Below are positions 62,201 through 64,000 of a DNA stretch of 64,000 nt, in pieces. How positions within the stretch are numbered: position 1 is the stretch's first letter; each line of letters starts with the position of its first letter. Under the pieces are notes generated by a model that was not told where the DNA came from, did not search any database, and saw only the letters and a list, made by a program, of their open reading frames with translations. The position numbers and the translations under genes were made by a program. Source of the DNA: Clusia tigrina (lineage: Eukaryota; Arthropoda; Insecta; Diptera; Clusiidae); contig OV050032.1 of assembly GCA_920105625.2 (NCBI GenBank), forward strand, positions 110,716,542 to 110,780,541, written 5' to 3'.

Positions 62201-64000
62201 TGGGACTCAAGGGTAGTATAGCTTTGAGCGATAACTTAAATTGACAAGAGGCTCGAGTACTTTGTTGTTACAAAATTTCAAGGTTTTATGACGCTCCAGT
62301 AAAAAGTTACAAGCATTTGTATGTTGCAAGCTTTGATAGGTGTAGGACGTACCGTAAAGAAGTTAGGGCCATTTGAAGTTTTATCAGTGTTTGATTTGGG
62401 ACTCAAGGGTAGCATAGCTTTGAGCGATAACTTAAATTGACAAGAGGGTCGAGTACTTTGTTGTTACAAAATTTCAAGGTTTTATGACGCTCCAGAAAAA
62501 AGTTACAAGCATTTGTATGTTGCAAACTTTGATAGGTGTAGGACGTACCGTAAATAAGTTAGGGGCGTTTGAAGTTTTACCAGTGTTTGATTTGGGACTC
62601 AAGGGTAGCATATCTTTGACCGATGGCTAAAATTGACAAGAGGCTCGAGCACTTTATTTTTACAAAATTTCAAGGTTTTATGACGCTCCAGTAAAAAGAT
62701 ACAAGCATTTGTATGTTGCAAACTAACTTTGATAGGTGTAGGACGTACCGTATAGAAGTTAGGGCCATTTGAAGTTTAATCAGTGTTTGATTTGGGACTC
62801 TAGGGTAGCATAGCTTTGAGCGATGGCTTAAATTGACAAGAGGCTTGAATACTTTATTGTTACAAAATTTCAAGGTTTTATGACGCTCCAGTAAAAAGTT
62901 ACAAGCATTTGTATGTTGCAAACTTTGATAGGTGTAGGACAAACCGTATAGAAGTTAGGGGCTTTTGAAGTTTTATCAGTGATTGATTTGGGGCTCAAGG
63001 GTAGCATAGCTTTGAGCGATGGCCTAAATAGACAAGAGGCTCGAGTACTTCATTGTTACAAAATTTCAAGGTTCTATGACGCTCCAGTAAAAAGTTACAA
63101 GCATTTGTATGTTGCAAACTTTGATAGGTGTAGGACGTACCGTAAAGAAGCTAGGGCCATTTGAAGTTTTATCAGTGTTTGATTTGGGACTCAAGGGTAG
63201 CATAGCTTTGAGCGATAACTTAAATTGACAAGAGGCTCGGGTACTTTATTGTTACAAAATTTCAAGGTTTTATGACGCTCCAGTAAAAAGTTACAAGCAT
63301 TTGAATGTTGCCAACTTTGATAGGTGTAGGACGTACCGTATAGAAGTTAGGGGCGTTTGAAGTTTTATCAGTGTTTGATTTGGGACTCTAGGGTAGCATA
63401 ACTTTGACCGATGGCTTAAATTGACAAGAGGCTCGGGTACTTTATTGTTACAAAATTTGAAGGTTTTATGACGCTAAAGTAAAAAGTTACAAGCATTTGT
63501 ATGTTGCAAACTTTGATAGGTGTAGGACGTACCGTATAGAAGTTATGGCCATTTGAAGTTTTATCAGTGTTTGATTTGGGACTCAAGGGTAGCATAGCTT
63601 TGAGCGATAACTTAAATTGACAAGAGGCTCGAGTACTTTGTTGTTACAAAATTTCAAGGTTTTATGGCGCTCCAGTAAAAAGTTACAAGCATTTGTATGT
63701 TGCAAGCTTTGATAGGTGTAGGACGTACCGTAAAGAAGTTAGGGCCATTTGAAGTTTTATCAGTGTTTGATTTGGGACTCAAGGGTAGCATAGCTTTGAG
63801 CGATAACTTAAATTGACAAGAGGGTCGAGTACTTTGTGGTTACAAAATTTCAAGGTTTTATGACGCTCCAGTAAAAAGTTACAAGCATTTGTATGTTGCA
63901 AGCTTTGATAGGTGTAGGACGTACCGTAAAGAAGTTAGGGCCATTAGAAGTTTTATCAGTGTTTGATTTGGGACTCAAGGGTAGCATAGCTTTGAGCGAT
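59250..64000. repeat. Right-end zone with private monomer variants
   Basis: Two variants are common here and rare or absent elsewhere in the window: 'gacgctaaagtaaaaag' at 59,551, 60,335, 62,094 and 63,470, and 'ttgcaagctttgatagg' in many units (for example near 60,760, 61,155, 62,330 and 63,697). 'tactttgttgttac' is also frequent. The first marker recurs at 784, 1,759 and 1,376 bp, that is 4, 9 and 7 monomers once the known insertions and deletions are counted. The array continues past the window end. Confidence 0.85.
61670..61745. repeat. Monomers with a 9-base loss and a 4-base gain
   Basis: Near 61,679 the unit reads 'gagcacttaaaatttc' where neighbours have nine more bases between 'ctt' and 'aaaatttc'. 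The next unit carries 'gcaaactaactttgat', a four-base direct duplication of 'aact' near 61,737. The four-base gain recurs near 62,721, 984 bp on (five monomers plus the four bases), while the nine-base loss does not. The gain was therefore copied with its unit and the loss was not. Confidence 0.9.

Larger units (their letters stand above)
1..64000. repeat. 196-bp tandem satellite array filling the whole window
   Basis: Units starting 'gctccagtaaaaag' recur at 1, 197, 393 and 589 and continue at a 196-bp step to the end, all in one orientation. Landmarks in the unit are 'gataggtgtagg' (about 43-54), 'gacgtacc' (54-61), 'gtttgatttggg' (97-108), 'ggtagcatagctttgagc' (116-133), 'ctcgagtac' (156-164) and 'caaaatttcaaggtttta' (175-192). 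A representative unit has 73 G+C of 196 (37%), with 48 G and 25 C. Most copies differ at a small set of variable positions, and length variants are few. Both array ends lie outside the window. The organisation is typical of eukaryotic centromeric or pericentromeric satellites; that placement is inference. No gene, RNA gene, transposable element or unique spacer interrupts it, so all gene-free stretches hold only this repeat. Confidence 0.98.

Noticed and set aside
211..62942. Recurrent minus-strand open frames of 63-90 codons, about one per monomer in many places, with near-identical translations
   Set aside because: They are the repeat read in one frame. Nearly all begin at TTG (the 'caa' in 'gttgcaaac' or 'tttcaagg' on the + strand), which eukaryotes seldom use for initiation. 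Only rare units with 'gtaggacat' (ending near 18,480 and 34,141) offer an ATG. The frame shifts by one base per 196-bp unit, stops appear freely in sister units, and variable sites show no codon pattern.
14205..63164. Plus-strand open frames of 61-84 codons (for example near 14,205, 16,099, 27,922, 30,469, 39,077, 43,193, 61,020 and 62,979)
   Set aside because: Most start at GTG or TTG inside conserved repeat sequence, and they exist only where particular variants remove a stop. The one at 16,099 has an ATG but is still a monomer translation. No ribosome-binding or promoter context and no non-satellite similarity.
1..64000. Telomere-like 'ttaggg' in most units
   Set aside because: It occurs singly, once per 196 bp, as part of 'agttaggg', never as a tandem hexamer or heptamer run.
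1..64000. CENP-B box
   Set aside because: I looked for the TTCG....A..CGGG pattern on both strands and found no unit matching it. 'ttcgag' occurs but the rest of the pattern does not.
1..64000. Resemblance of 'agctttgag' to a short string in the Arabidopsis 178-bp centromere repeat
   Set aside because: Only about nine bases match, without wider alignment or the same length; too little to assign a plant origin.
1..64000. CRISPR array
   Set aside because: The repeats are contiguous 196-bp units with no alternation of short constant repeats and unique spacers.
1..64000. Transposon or retroelement insertions, tRNA or rRNA genes
   Set aside because: No break in the satellite longer than a few bases was seen, so there is no room for an insertion. 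The largest change found is a 13-base deletion.

Overview
This 64 kb window is one continuous satellite DNA array. It consists of about 326 head-to-tail copies of a 196-bp monomer (64,000/196), all in the same orientation. I found no gene, RNA gene, transposon, CRISPR array or other unique sequence in it. The monomer is about 37% GC, with clearly more G than C on the + strand. The layout points to a eukaryotic heterochromatic block, most likely centromeric or pericentromeric. That placement is inferred from array size, monomer length near a nucleosome repeat and higher-order organisation. The sequence has no centromere marker, telomere tract or flanking unique DNA, and I do not recognise the repeat family, so I name no taxon.

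Monomers differ mainly at a limited set of recurrent variable positions. Taking the g of 'gctccagtaaaaag' as position 1, these are about 15, 28, 36, 65, 77-79, 113, 137-140, 155 and 160. The combinations of these variants show that the array was built by nested block duplications, giving local higher-order repeats (HORs) of different sizes. From left to right: 1-650 is repeated at about 4,706 (24 monomers away). A 3,724-bp (19-monomer) tandem duplication fills about 2,575-9,668, with a shortened third copy to about 11,350. Two-monomer duplications lie in 11.4-12.0 and 12.9-13.6 kb. A 10/9/10-monomer ladder covers about 14.2-20.2 kb. A two-monomer ladder covers 22.9-23.8 kb. Blocks at 23.9-26.5 and 26.7-28.6 kb recur at 30.7-33.3 and 29.3-31.2 kb. 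A 13-monomer duplication lies in about 35.9-40.8 kb. The cleanest structure is a 4,116-bp (21-monomer) HOR present as two nearly identical full copies, 37,904-46,310. The right part (46.3-64 kb) is more heterogeneous, with shorter duplications of 7, 6, 4 and 12 monomers and its own private variants.

The apparent 61-90 codon open frames that recur along the array are by-products of the repeat. Almost all start at TTG or GTG, the frame shifts by one base per 196-bp unit, and nothing else supports coding. Coordinates of duplication boundaries were read by eye from diagnostic variants and are approximate to tens of bases unless stated.
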